Assembly (NCBI RefSeq): GCF_014652555.1
Contig: NZ_BMZA01000001.1
Coordinates: 472,900 to 536,899 of the forward strand
DNA: 64,000 nt
Source: Novosphingobium colocasiae
GTDB lineage: Bacteria > Pseudomonadota > Alphaproteobacteria > Sphingomonadales > Sphingomonadaceae
Direction of reading: 5' to 3'
The notes beneath the pieces were generated by a model. That model was not told the origin of the DNA and searched no databases. It saw only the letters and a list, made by a program, of their open reading frames with translations. Both the position numbers and the translations under genes were made by a program. Each line of letters begins with the position of its first letter. Position 1 is the stretch's first letter. Shown here piece after piece: positions 42,753-51,540 of the stretch.

Positions 42753-43886
42753 TCACACTGCCATCGCCTCTTCGAGAACTTCGGTCATATGGTCGATGTT
42801 GATGTAGGCAGAGGTTGCCAGCCAGCTCAGCAGGATGTCCTGATGGTTGTTGCCATCGCGCGCCGCCGTCAGGCAGGACGACAAGTCGATGATGATGCAT
42901 TTCCATGCATTCAGTGCATCGTAGAACCGGATAGTCTTTTGGTTGACGATACGACCGGACTGACGCTCATAGCGTTCGAGAAAATCTTCACGGCGCATCA
43001 GACTTGAAACATAGTCCACCCCATCCTCGCCGCTGTCGGCGAAAATCGGCTGGAGGTTCCAGGCAAGGTCTTCGTGAAAATCGCCAAAGTGGGCAAGTTC
43101 CCAGTCAAGCACGGCGGTAACCTGCCCGTCCTGCGGGTCGAACAGGTAATTTCCGGTGCGGTAATCGCCATGGACCAGGACCGGATCGTCGCAGGACGGC
43201 AGGTTTTCGCGAAACCAGCTTTCGGCGATGGCCATGATCGGGATCGCATCGATGAGATCGTCTTCCCAAACCTGGCTCCACCAGTCGACCTGGCGCAGGG
43301 CGGGCTGCCTGGCATGGGCGTCGGGCATCGCGAAATCCGGCAGATCGACGCGGCGGATATCGACGCCGTGGATCGCGATCAGGTTAGCCATGAACTGCGG
43401 TGCCAGCCGGGCTCGCCACTGTTCGTCGAAGCTGGTGCGAAGGCCGCTAACCGATGCTGCGGCTTGCGGCGGTTTGGCGACACCGGTGACGAAGCTGGTC
43501 ACAAGACCCGGAAGACCAAGGTGCGAGCCGTCGGAATCGACGTACAGAACTTCGGGAGCAGGGACGATCCCCGACATGGCCCGCAGGACCTGCGCCTCGC
43601 GGCGGCGGCATGTTTCGATGAGGCCTTCCAGGGGATCCATGCGCAGAACCAGGCGTTCCGGACCACGCGGCCCGTCATAGGCGAAAATGAACTGCTCCTT
43701 GGACGCGCCGCCTGACATGCGCCGGACATCTGAAATGGTGCCGCCCTCATCGCCCAAAAGGGATAGGAGCGCACTCTCAACCTGCTGCGTCGTGCGCGGG
43801 CTATAAGGACCCTGCGTGCGCCGCGTCCGCTTTTCCATCAGGATTTCGAGAATTCTGGGTTCGATATCGCGGGTTGGCGCGGTCAT
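42753..43886 (-). CDS. APH-type phosphotransferase, LvaA/ACAD10-like
   Basis: A 377-residue kinase of the aminoglycoside phosphotransferase/ChoK fold. GASKEQFIFAYDG begins the nucleotide-binding lobe, VLVHGDYRTGNYLFD is the catalytic Brenner motif and VLDWELAHFGDFHEDLAW the metal-binding DxE/D loop. Stand-alone relatives in catabolic operons, such as LvaA, phosphorylate a hydroxyl on an acyl-CoA before elimination. Overlaps the small partner gene upstream by four bases. An acyl-CoA dehydrogenase, SDR and acyl-CoA ligase occur 6-10 kb away. Antibiotic modification is unlikely. Confidence 0.88.
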   Translation of the reverse strand: MTAPTRDIEPRILEILMEKRTRRTQGPYSPRTTQQVESALLSLLGDEGGTISDVRRMSGGASKEQFIFAYDGPRGPERLVLRMDPLEGLIETCRRREAQVLRAMSGIVPAPEVLYVDSDGSHLGLPGLVTSFVTGVAKPPQAAASVSGLRTSFDEQWRARLAPQFMANLIAIHGVDIRRVDLPDFAMPDAHARQPALRQVDWWSQVWEDDLIDAIPIMAIAESWFRENLPSCDDPVLVHGDYRTGNYLFDPQDGQVTAVLDWELAHFGDFHEDLAWNLQPIFADSGEDGVDYVSSLMRREDFLERYERQSGRIVNQKTIRFYDALNAWKCIIIDLSSCLTAARDGNNHQDILLSWLATSAYINIDHMTEVLEEAMAV

Positions 43887-44395
43887 AGGGGTCTCTCCGG
43901 TGCCAACTTCTCAATCGGAATCAGTTCATCGGGCTTGAGGTCGAATCCGCTGAGCGCGAACCACGAGCGATCGCGCAGGGCCTGGCGGCGACTGAAAGCC
44001 AGTAGCGCGCGATGCAGTTGCTGGCGCAGCGCAGCATCGCCATCAATGTCCACCGCGCGCACGAGCGCGTCGGCAACGGCAGACAACTGCTTGTACTGCT
44101 GTTCGATGCCGTTTGGCGAGCGGGCAGCGATAGTTCGCGCCACAGCATCGAATGCCTTGGCGGTATGCGGGCCGCCTGCAGGCTCGAAACCTTCGAGTGA
44201 CTGAACGAGATCGTCCAGGCACGTCCGGGCATAGTTCTCGGTCCGGTTCCATTGCGCCGCCAGCAGGCGCAAGTGCCCTGCCAGCAGGCCCGCCTGTTCG
44301 CGGGCCAGACTGTTGTTCGGATCGAGAGCGGGCATGATGACCTGATCCAGCGCGCGGATCATGGTTGATAGACGAAGGTCGATATCGGGGGTCAA
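43883..44395 (-). CDS. Small helical partner of the phosphotransferase (LvaB-like in context)
   Basis: 170 residues if started at TTG 44395, which has AGGAGAG about six bases upstream; ATG 44362 is the alternative. All-helical prediction with SLAREQAGLLAGHLRLLAAQ and a terminal FDLKPDELIPIEKL. No catalytic motif. In the levulinate pathway a small protein (LvaB) binds and is needed by the phosphotransferase. The tight four-base overlap suggests the same division of labour here, but similarity to LvaB could not be tested. Confidence 0.75.
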   Translation of the reverse strand: MTPDIDLRLSTMIRALDQVIMPALDPNNSLAREQAGLLAGHLRLLAAQWNRTENYARTCLDDLVQSLEGFEPAGGPHTAKAFDAVARTIAARSPNGIEQQYKQLSAVADALVRAVDIDGDAALRQQLHRALLAFSRRQALRDRSWFALSGFDLKPDELIPIEKLAPERPL

Positions 44396-44477
44396 AGAGT
44401 TCTCTCCTGGGCCTGCTCGGGCCAATGACGAGGAGCGTGCTCGCGGCGACGCAAGACGAGGCACATGTGGGCTGCCC

Positions 44478-45437
44478 TCAGCGGTGACGCAGCCGGTTCA
44501 GCGGGAAGCCCTCCAGGTAGGTGCCAATACCCTCGCGGCCATCTTGGCTGGTCCAGCGGGCCATCGTGATGGGCGAGAGATTGTTGCCGTAAGGCACCCA
44601 GGCGTGGTGCGCCATCACCGACCCGGAGATCGCATGTTCACGACCATCGCGATCGACGATGGTAAAGGCCATGTCGGACGGGAACAGCTCGGGGCGCGTG
44701 GTGCGGACCGAACCGCCCTTGGCCCCGCGTACCTTGCCGTCGATCAACGCGTAGCCGTGCTTGAAGGCGTGCTGCCGGCCGATCGGTGCGTCGCGATCGA
44801 CCGAGAAAATGCCATGCACGCTATAGTCCTCGCCGAAGTGCGCGTTGACCCACAGGATCGGACTGAACCCGTTTTCCGGCCGCGGCCCCCAACTGTGGTC
44901 CATGGTGGAAACGCAATTGATCTTGTGTTCCCGTCCCTCGATCCGCAAGTACCCCTGGATAGCGATGGTCATGTCGAAATGCGCCGAATAGGCGGTGCCG
45001 AAACCGGAATTTTCCACCGCGGCAGCGCTGTCCGCAACGGCCATCGGGTCCATCTCGGGATCGTGGATGTCATAAGGATCCATCAGTGCCCGGCAATCGA
45101 GGTGAAGGTCGATGCCGCCGGCCTTGTAATCGATCTCGTATTCGCGGATCGATGGTGCCTTGTAAGACAGCCCGGTCGCCAACTGGAAGTCTTCAGCCTT
45201 GGCGACGAGCGGGTTATGGTTGACGAGATCCACATAGAGTGAATCCTCGGCCATGAAGCCGGGCCGGTCGAATATCTCGACGTCGCTGACGGTGGCACCG
45301 ACGCCAGCACGATGCACGATGTAGACGAAGCCCATGATGTTGGCTTCGGGGATGTAAAAGTTGAAATATCCTGTTTCAGCCCAATCCCACGACATGTTTT
45401 CGGGCGTGTGAAGAACTACGTCGGCATCGGTAATCAT
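44478..45437 (-). CDS. DUF7064/DUF7065-like protein (CrtC/AttH-type fold)
   Basis: A 319-residue soluble protein with beta-rich character. Core motif MDHSWGPRPENG and VMAHHAWVPYGNN; N-terminal MITDADVVLHTPENMSWDW. A homologue lies at 58430-59362 (shared D-x-SWGPRPE). Such proteins resemble lipocalin-like carotenoid hydratase/AttH folds and recur in terpenoid or steroid-like catabolic clusters (from memory). Start at 45437; the 13-codon extension runs into the receptor terminator. Function probably hydration, isomerisation or binding of a hydrophobic substrate. Confidence 0.8.
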   Translation of the reverse strand: MITDADVVLHTPENMSWDWAETGYFNFYIPEANIMGFVYIVHRAGVGATVSDVEIFDRPGFMAEDSLYVDLVNHNPLVAKAEDFQLATGLSYKAPSIREYEIDYKAGGIDLHLDCRALMDPYDIHDPEMDPMAVADSAAAVENSGFGTAYSAHFDMTIAIQGYLRIEGREHKINCVSTMDHSWGPRPENGFSPILWVNAHFGEDYSVHGIFSVDRDAPIGRQHAFKHGYALIDGKVRGAKGGSVRTTRPELFPSDMAFTIVDRDGREHAISGSVMAHHAWVPYGNNLSPITMARWTSQDGREGIGTYLEGFPLNRLRHR

Positions 45438-45465
45438 AGGGCCACCATCAAGGATCGTGTGAATG

Positions 45466-45510
45466 AAAACGGGCACCCTGCCCGAGCTTTGATGCTCTGG
45501 CAGGGTGCCC
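45466..45510 (-). terminator. Terminator hairpin behind the TonB-dependent receptor
   Basis: On the minus strand GGGCACCCTGCC (45510-45499) pairs perfectly over 12 bp with GGCAGGGTGCCC (45482-45471), followed by GTTTTC. It lies directly after the receptor stop and before the DUF7064-like start, so receptor transcription would largely end here with partial read-through. Confidence 0.7.
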
Positions 45511-45530
45511 CGGGGGCGGGTCGTTACGGC

Positions 45531-48122
45531 TTACATCTTGAAGCCTACGGTCACGCCGTAGGTCGCCGGTTTGCCGGTGAGCCTGGCCGAAGAGTCGCTG
45601 GAAGGAACGACAGCGGTCCAGTAGTATTTGTCGAAGATATTCTTGCCCCAGATCATGACGCGCCAACTGCCGTCCTCGGCCTCGAACCCGGCGCGCGCAT
45701 CGACCGTCGCGTAAGCGTCGATGACGTAAGGGTGCTTGCCGACACCGGGGTGCACGCGATAGCGCGGACCGTCGGGAAGGGTCGTGACGCCGCCGCCGAT
45801 CGCGGCATCCTGCTTCGAGCGGAATTTCATGGTGACGCCGATGAACGGACGGCCGCCCAGCGCGCTGAACTTGTAGTCGCCGTTGATCACGCCCGACCAC
45901 TTCGGCGTATAGGGAAGGGGGTTCCCCGACAGGTCCTCGACATTGTTGCCGCCCGGCACATAGTCCGGATTATCAAGCCCGCCGAAGATGTCGTAACCGG
46001 TATACTTCTGGATCTTGGTATCGAGATAGGTGACCGCTCCGGTCAGCGTCAGGCCGTCGGCCGGGCGCAGGGTCAGTTCCGCTTCGGCACCCATGATCCG
46101 CGACTTGGGGACGTTGACCAGCAGGTCGATGGTGCCGAAGATCAGGTCGAACAGCTTGCCGCGCACCTGCTTGTCACGATAGTCCATGTAAAAGCCGGCG
46201 GCGTTGAACTGGATCAGTCCATCGGCCATCGACGCCTTGATGCCCGCTTCATAGGACGTCACCTTCTCCTGCGTCACGGGCAGCAGCGATGAATAGCTGG
46301 CCGCAGCAGCGGTCGGGAAGCTACCGGCCTTGTAGCCGCGCGATACGTTGGCATAGAGCAGGATGTCAGGCGTCGCCTTGTAATCGACGCCGACGCGCCA
46401 GGAGACGTTATCCTCCTTGAGCTGCGCCACGAACGGGATTCCCGGCACGCCAAGGCCCAGATTGCCCGTCTGGATCGGACTGAAAATCGTCAGGCCCGAG
46501 GGCAGATCCACGTCAAGCTGCAACGAGTTGAGCGTGTAGCTCTGGTCGTTCGTGATCGGATCGAACGGAAGGCCGGAAAGTCCGCCCAGGATGTTGAACA
46601 GCGGTGCCAGGTTGCCGTTTTCGTAGCTGTAGGACGCGTTACGTGCACGGATGCGCGAATTGGTGTAACGCGCCGAGGCTTTCAGTGTGAGCTGCGGCGT
46701 CACGTCGTATTCGAGGCTGCCGAAGAAGGCATAGTTGCGGATCTTCTGACGCAGGCGATCGCCGCTGGCGTTGATGTAGAAATTTGCCGGGCTATAGTTG
46801 CCATTGGCAATGTAGCGGATAACAAGATCTTCGAATGTGCGACTGTCTTCGTAGTTCGTGCCGACAAGCCAGCGTATCGGGTTGTTGCCCGAGTTGCCGA
46901 TCCGCAATTCCTGGTTGAATGACTTGATCGTGCCGTCGGCCTTGTCGAAGTCATAGCCGACGAGTTCCATGCCGTCGTTGTCGATGACCTGACGTTGCTT
47001 GTAATTGACATAGGAGGTCAACGACGTGATCGTGATGTCATCCGTCACGTCGAGATCGGCGCGCAGGAAAGCCTGCCACATGCGACGGTTGGCGCGCGGC
47101 GTGAAGTTGGTGTAGCCGGCGGTCGTCGGGTCGCTGGCACCGCCCGGCAGTTGCACGGTGGCCGTATTCGGGTCGAGGCGCAGCGTGCTCCAGTCCGCAG
47201 TGCGCGCATCGAGCTTGCCGAATGGATAGCTCAACTGCGCCGATGTCGCGCCGGGCGTGTAAACCGGTGAGTAGGTGTTGCGCAGCGGATCGTTCACGGC
47301 GGGCGCGGTCTCCGGCGGCTTCGTGCCGTCAGTGGTCACGCCTTCGTGGATGGCTATGACCTGCTGGGCCTGCGGCTCGGACTTGTCGCGCCAGCCGTTG
47401 ACGTTGAGTTGCAGGCGCAGCGGGCTGCCGTTGTCCCAGTCCAGCAACATGCGCCCGGCGATGTAGGATTGCGCCCCATTAGTGCCGCCATGGCGGCTGC
47501 TGCGCTGCCAGCCGTCCGAATTGGCACCGGTCAGCGCCAAACGGCCGTTGAGCCCTTCGGTGATCGGACCGGAGATGTGGGCATTGCCCTCGATCATGTT
47601 GAAGCGGCTGTAGCTGATGTCGCCGCCGACCTCGAAGGTGTCGGTCGGACGCGCCGCGATGTAGTTGATCGCGCCACCGGTCGAGTTCTGGCCGAACAAC
47701 GTGCCCTGCGGCCCCTTGAGCACTTCGACGCGCTGCAAATCGAACGCCGAATGGGATGTCAGCGCCGGAAAGACCAAGGGCGCTTGGTCGATGTAGACCG
47801 TGACCGCCGGATAGACGCCGAGCGAGTATTCGTTGAACCCGACACCGCGCAAGGTCAGGATGGGCGTATTGGTCGCGCTGGGCGAAAAACTTAGACCCGG
47901 AACGGTATTGGCAATGTCTTCAACCGAGGAGACCTTGCGCTCGGTCAATGCATCGGCGGTGATCGCGGTGATTGTGAGGCCGACTTTATTGAGGTTTTCT
48001 TCGCGCTTGTTGGCGGTAACAATGATTTCGTTCGATTCGGAGCCGGCGCTTTGCGCCTGAGCGTGCGTCACCGGAAAAACGGTGATGGAACCTGCGAGTA
48101 AAAGTGCCTTCAAATTTCGCAT
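45531..48122 (-). CDS. TonB-dependent outer-membrane receptor
   Basis: An 863-residue receptor. Signal peptide LLLAGSITVFPVTHAQAQ, TonB-box/plug region EIIVTANKREENLNKVGL, SVEDIANTVPGLSF, VEVLKGPQGTLFGQNSTGGA, then a long beta-barrel with repeats of aromatic strands and a terminal GVTVGFKM. Sphingomonads use such receptors for large or hydrophobic carbon sources. GGGAGGAG stands before the ATG. The promoter region at 48322-48349 contains an operator dyad and TetR is divergent, so regulated uptake is likely. Confidence 0.95.
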   Translation of the reverse strand: MRNLKALLLAGSITVFPVTHAQAQSAGSESNEIIVTANKREENLNKVGLTITAITADALTERKVSSVEDIANTVPGLSFSPSATNTPILTLRGVGFNEYSLGVYPAVTVYIDQAPLVFPALTSHSAFDLQRVEVLKGPQGTLFGQNSTGGAINYIAARPTDTFEVGGDISYSRFNMIEGNAHISGPITEGLNGRLALTGANSDGWQRSSRHGGTNGAQSYIAGRMLLDWDNGSPLRLQLNVNGWRDKSEPQAQQVIAIHEGVTTDGTKPPETAPAVNDPLRNTYSPVYTPGATSAQLSYPFGKLDARTADWSTLRLDPNTATVQLPGGASDPTTAGYTNFTPRANRRMWQAFLRADLDVTDDITITSLTSYVNYKQRQVIDNDGMELVGYDFDKADGTIKSFNQELRIGNSGNNPIRWLVGTNYEDSRTFEDLVIRYIANGNYSPANFYINASGDRLRQKIRNYAFFGSLEYDVTPQLTLKASARYTNSRIRARNASYSYENGNLAPLFNILGGLSGLPFDPITNDQSYTLNSLQLDVDLPSGLTIFSPIQTGNLGLGVPGIPFVAQLKEDNVSWRVGVDYKATPDILLYANVSRGYKAGSFPTAAAASYSSLLPVTQEKVTSYEAGIKASMADGLIQFNAAGFYMDYRDKQVRGKLFDLIFGTIDLLVNVPKSRIMGAEAELTLRPADGLTLTGAVTYLDTKIQKYTGYDIFGGLDNPDYVPGGNNVEDLSGNPLPYTPKWSGVINGDYKFSALGGRPFIGVTMKFRSKQDAAIGGGVTTLPDGPRYRVHPGVGKHPYVIDAYATVDARAGFEAEDGSWRVMIWGKNIFDKYYWTAVVPSSDSSARLTGKPATYGVTVGFKM

Positions 48123-48321
48123 CGTACTCCTCCCAAGAGTTCAGTGCATACGAGGCGGCTGCATCGGCAAGACAGGCTTTCGCGGCCATCGCACCTGCCG
48201 TTTGGACATGGTGCAAAGCGCTTTTTTGATATCGGTTTTGCCGGAATATGCCCCGCCGATGGCCGGGCAGCCTCCCCCTCGCGTTTTTATGCGTGCTCAG
48301 GGGAATGCCCTGACGAATCGA
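48123..48321. other. Receptor leader region between TBDR start and its promoter
   Basis: About 200 bases of leader if transcription starts from the promoter at 48322-48349. It contains GC-rich segments that can fold locally (around 48240-48300) but no clear terminator. I see no protein-coding evidence; a short minus-strand frame overlapping the receptor start looks like noise. Confidence 0.35.
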
Positions 48322-48349
48322 AATGTAATGTAATACAATACAATGTCAA
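48322..48349 (-). promoter_or_regulatory. TBDR promoter with dyad operator in the spacer
   Basis: On the minus strand TTGACA (48349-48344), a 16-base spacer and TACATT (48327-48322). The spacer holds an inverted repeat TGTATTG-TATTA-CATTACA (48342-48324; six of seven arm positions match). A repressor bound here would cover the promoter core. The divergent TetR-family gene at 48482 is the obvious candidate regulator. Confidence 0.65.
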
Positions 48350-48433
48350 CAGGCCGCTTTGCGCGGATTTCTCGTGCCTCGAGGATGCGCTCCGGCACGA
48401 AAGGCAATTGGACGGCGCGCGAATTGCGGGTAT

Positions 48434-48451
48434 CTACCCTGGGTAGGGTAG
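48434..48451. promoter_or_regulatory. 18-bp palindrome upstream of tetR-like gene
   Basis: CTACCCT-GGGT-AGGGTAG: seven-base arms are perfect. It lies 30-50 bases upstream of the TetR-family start and about 85 bases from the TBDR promoter. It could be an autoregulatory operator, or, since AGGGTAG resembles a weak ribosome-binding site before TTG 48458, a translation element. Confidence 0.5.
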
Positions 48452-48481
48452 ACAAATTTGGTTGGTGGATCAGAATCGGGA

Positions 48482-49168
48482 ATGAAATTACCGCGCAGCC
48501 TCAGCAAACGTGAACGTAAAGAAAAAATACTTGATCTTGTCGAGGAGAAAATACTGCTAACGCACAGTGTGGACTTCACCGTTTTGCAGATGGCTCACGA
48601 AATCGGCATCAGTCCTACGACTTTCTACAACATTTTTGGTTCTAAAGGTGCGATCCTTTATTGTTTGCTGAACCGCGGCCTTGACGCCATTATCTCACAA
48701 AGGGGTGTCCTTGTGCAGGGCGCGGATCCGGTTCATTTCGCGATCGAAAGCATGACCCATGCCGCCCGCATTTTCGTCAACAAGAGCGGCCTCTTCCGTC
48801 CGCTCTACAAATTTCAGCTCGCGGAACGCGATATGCTGGATCGTGGTCGCTACCTGCAGCGTGGGCTCGATTACTGGTGCACCAGCCTGCAGGGGATGGT
48901 CGATTGTGGTTACCTGCAGGTAAGCCCCGATACGGGCGAGTTTTCGCGCGATGAACTGGCACTGGCGCTGTTGACCCATAGCGCCGGCGTTATCGACCTT
49001 TGGGTTCAGGAGGACCTTTCGGACGAACAGTTCCTCGCCAGGATGACACATGACGCGGCGCTGCTCGTGTCGGCGATAGTTCCGCCGGAAGCACGGGCGT
49101 CCATCCGCTCGATCATTGCCAGCACGGCCCCAGTAATCAGGGGCTTCTCGTTCGTCGACAAAGGTTGA
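48482..49168 (+). CDS. TetR/AcrR-family transcriptional regulator
   Basis: A 228-residue regulator. N-terminal HTH: KREKKEKILDLVEE-like SKRERKEKILDLVEEKIL, then FTVLQMAHEIGISPTTFYNI and FGSKGAILYCLL. The rest is an all-helical ligand-binding domain. Divergent from the TBDR gene with two dyads between (48322-48349 and 48434-48451), so it probably represses the receptor and perhaps itself until a pathway ligand binds. The start could also be TTG 48458, which has the better upstream AGGGTAG. Confidence 0.88.
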   Translation: MKLPRSLSKRERKEKILDLVEEKILLTHSVDFTVLQMAHEIGISPTTFYNIFGSKGAILYCLLNRGLDAIISQRGVLVQGADPVHFAIESMTHAARIFVNKSGLFRPLYKFQLAERDMLDRGRYLQRGLDYWCTSLQGMVDCGYLQVSPDTGEFSRDELALALLTHSAGVIDLWVQEDLSDEQFLARMTHDAALLVSAIVPPEARASIRSIIASTAPVIRGFSFVDKG

Positions 49169-49228
49169 CGCCCAAGCACCGGTTCAAAATTACGCCGTAA
49201 ACTCATGAATTTGGCCGGGAATCGGGCG

Positions 49229-49402
49229 TCACGGTAGGACAGCCCTGGCGAGTTGGTTCTCCAGGAACCAACGGACGTGCCGTCGGGTCGCGTTGAACCA
49301 CGGTGCTCCGTCCGAAATCCATTCGGCGAGATACTGTTCACGCCGCTTGGGGGCCTTATGGTACCGCTCGGCTGTTCGCTCAGTTTGCGGTCCATCCGCC
49401 AT
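49229..49402 (-). CDS. Possible small basic ORF overlapping the end of the SDR gene
   Basis: A 57-codon frame from ATG 49402, inside the last codons of the SDR gene, to TGA at 49229. The translation has protein-like composition ([38 protein letters not shown]) and is rich in Arg and Trp. No good ribosome-binding site is visible. It may be a real coupled small gene, a remnant, or chance. No family recognised. Confidence 0.3.
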   Translation of the reverse strand: MADGPQTERTAERYHKAPKRREQYLAEWISDGAPWFNATRRHVRWFLENQLARAVLP

Positions 49403-50132
49403 CTACGGTGAGGTCTGATCCGGTCATGTAGGACGAGGCGTCGGAGCATAGAAAGGCCACGGCCTGAGCGACTTCGCGGGGTTCCCCGAAGCGGTCGTAC
49501 ATGATCGTCCCCATCATCATCTTCTGAAGCGACGGGTCGGCGCGCAGTTCGGCGTTCATCGGCGTGGCGATCTGCCCGGGATGGACGGCGTTGACCCGTA
49601 TATTGTGCTGCCTGAACTCCCAGGCGGCCACTTTCGTGAACAGCCTGACGCCGGCCTTGCTGGCGGAATAGAGCGACAGGTCCGGGAAGACGGCTTTCAT
49701 CGCGGCCGCCGAGCCGATGTTGACGATGGAGCCGCCGGCATTCTTCATGGCCGGCAGCACGGACTTGCATCCCAGAAACGTGCCCATGAGGTTGGGGCGG
49801 ATCAGGAAGTCGAAATCCTCGACGGTGCATTCCTCGATGGATTTAAGCAGGGCCACGCCCGCGTTGTTGACAAGCCCATCCACACGGCCGTGGACCGCCA
49901 TGGCGTTGGCGACCATGCGGCACCATTGATCCTCGTTGGTCACGTCCAGCCTCGTGTAGCTGGCGGTGCCGCCATTTGCGCGCAATTCGTCGGCGAGGGC
50001 CTCGCCGGCTTCATCCACGTCGGCAACGATGATCGCCGCGCCGCAGGCGGACATGAGGCGGCAGTGGGCTTCTCCCATCCCCTTGGCACCGCCGGTCACG
50101 ATGATTGTCTTGCCTTCGAGATTCCAGGTCAT
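49380..50132 (-). CDS. Short-chain dehydrogenase/reductase
   Basis: A 250-residue classical SDR. Cofactor motif [19 protein letters not shown], catalytic Ser in NIGSAAAMK with Tyr and Lys in YSASKAGV, and the substrate-loop PGQIATPM. Probably NAD-dependent oxidation or reduction of a hydroxyl/keto group in the pathway. Start ATG 50132 chosen over the TTG-initiated extension to 50183. Divergent from the acyl-CoA dehydrogenase gene; a GntR-like dyad (50199-50219) lies between. Confidence 0.93.
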   Translation of the reverse strand: MTWNLEGKTIIVTGGAKGMGEAHCRLMSACGAAIIVADVDEAGEALADELRANGGTASYTRLDVTNEDQWCRMVANAMAVHGRVDGLVNNAGVALLKSIEECTVEDFDFLIRPNLMGTFLGCKSVLPAMKNAGGSIVNIGSAAAMKAVFPDLSLYSASKAGVRLFTKVAAWEFRQHNIRVNAVHPGQIATPMNAELRADPSLQKMMMGTIMYDRFGEPREVAQAVAFLCSDASSYMTGSDLTVDGGWTAN

Positions 50133-50198
50133 GCCGGTGTCCGCCCTCTGGCCGCTGCTGCAGTGAGACGTGAACTTATGCAACGGTTGCGCAAAGAG

Positions 50199-50219
50199 TC
50201 AAATGGTCTGACATTTTGA
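50199..50219. promoter_or_regulatory. 21-bp dyad, candidate GntR operator
   Basis: TCAAATGGTC-T-GACATTTTGA: eight of ten arm positions are complementary. It lies in the divergent SDR/acyl-CoA dehydrogenase promoter region. The core TGGTCTGA recurs at 58308-58315. FadR-class GntR proteins recognise TGGT-N-ACCA-like dyads, so the GntR encoded at 56589 is the natural candidate. Confidence 0.55.
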
Positions 50220-50362
50220 TATTATCTGTTGCATCGGGCGGGAATGTCTGCGAGCCATGGCCTCGGCAATGACGTCTGGGGATCAGCAGGCGCTGTGCCC
50301 GGATGTCGCTGCATGCCGGTTGTTAAGGTCCGGTGCGTGCCATGATGGGCGGGAGAGAATGG

Positions 50363-51526
50363 ATGGACTGGATGCTCACCGCCGAGCAGGTGGCGTTTCG
50401 CGACACACTTCGGGATTTCGTCGATCGCGAGATTCCCAAGGCCGCGTCACGGGATGCGGAGCGCGTCGATGGCGCTTATCCGCACCACCTGTTCGACCGG
50501 CTTGCAAAGGGCGGCTATCACGCCACCGGCGTGCCGGTTGAGTATGGCGGCCGGGGGGCGGACCTTGTCACCCAGTTGATCCAGGCGCGCGAACTGTCGC
50601 GCTCGTTGGCCGGCATGATCTGGATCTGGGGCTCGACCTCCTTTGCCGGTGCCAATTCCATCGGATTGTACGGATCGGAATGGCAGAAGAAGGAATTCCT
50701 GCCGAAGATCGCGGCGGGCGATCTCAAGGTTACGATCGGTTTCACCGAACCGGGCGGCGGGACCGATGTGCTGGGAGCCCTGGAAACCAGGGCTACGCGC
50801 ACCCAGGGCGGATGGCTGATCAACGGTGCCAAGAAGTGGTGCACCTCGGCCCATGTTTCCGACTATGTGCTGCTACTGGCGCGGACGAATGACGAAGTGG
50901 CGCGCAAGCACCAGGGCGTCAGCCTGTTCCTGATGTCACCCAAGGCACCGGGCGTCACGCTATCGCCTCTCACCACGCTGGGTATGCGCGGGCTGGGCAC
51001 GTTCGACATGACGATGGAAGACGTTTTTGTTCCGGACGAACTGCTGCTGGGGCAGCCGGACAACGCCTGGCGGATGCTGCTGCCGACGCTGGCGAACGAA
51101 CGCATGTTGTTGATGGGGACGTGCCTGGGGATCATCGACGGCGTTGTCGAGGATACGCTGGCTCACATGAAAAGCCGCGAGGCTTTCGGCAAGCCGATCG
51201 GCAGCTTCCAGGCCGTGCAGCACCACTTTGCCAATATTCTCATGGCCCGGCATCAGACGGAGCTGGTGGCCTTCAACGCGGCGCGGCTGGCGGATGCCGG
51301 GGCGGACACGTTCCTGGAGGTGACGATGGGGAAGGTGATCACGTCCGAGCACGCCGTGGCGGCGGCGGACCTGGGCATCCAGATTTTCGGCGGGCAGGGA
51401 TATTCGGGCGACAACGACATGCAGCGCTACTGGCGCGATGCCCGGTTGATGCGGTTCAGCCCGATCAACAACGAAATGGCGCGCAACCTGGTGGCAGAGC
51501 GGCACGGCTTGCCGCGCTCTTTCTGA
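50363..51526 (+). CDS. Acyl-CoA dehydrogenase
   Basis: A 387-residue flavoprotein. FAD/substrate motifs: TIGFTEPGGGTDVLGAL, WLINGAKKWCTSAHV, REAFGKPIGSFQAVQHHFAN and GGQGYSGDNDMQRYWRDARL. The usual C-terminal catalytic Glu (YEGT position) is replaced by Pro in FSPINNEMAR. Glu246 in LANERMLLMG occupies the position used by isovaleryl-CoA dehydrogenase instead, so it probably has the alternative catalytic base. GGGAGAG precedes ATG 50363. First gene of a plus-strand catabolic operon. Confidence 0.93.
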   Translation: MDWMLTAEQVAFRDTLRDFVDREIPKAASRDAERVDGAYPHHLFDRLAKGGYHATGVPVEYGGRGADLVTQLIQARELSRSLAGMIWIWGSTSFAGANSIGLYGSEWQKKEFLPKIAAGDLKVTIGFTEPGGGTDVLGALETRATRTQGGWLINGAKKWCTSAHVSDYVLLLARTNDEVARKHQGVSLFLMSPKAPGVTLSPLTTLGMRGLGTFDMTMEDVFVPDELLLGQPDNAWRMLLPTLANERMLLMGTCLGIIDGVVEDTLAHMKSREAFGKPIGSFQAVQHHFANILMARHQTELVAFNAARLADAGADTFLEVTMGKVITSEHAVAAADLGIQIFGGQGYSGDNDMQRYWRDARLMRFSPINNEMARNLVAERHGLPRSF

Positions 51527-51540
51527 GCGGGGCTGTTCGT

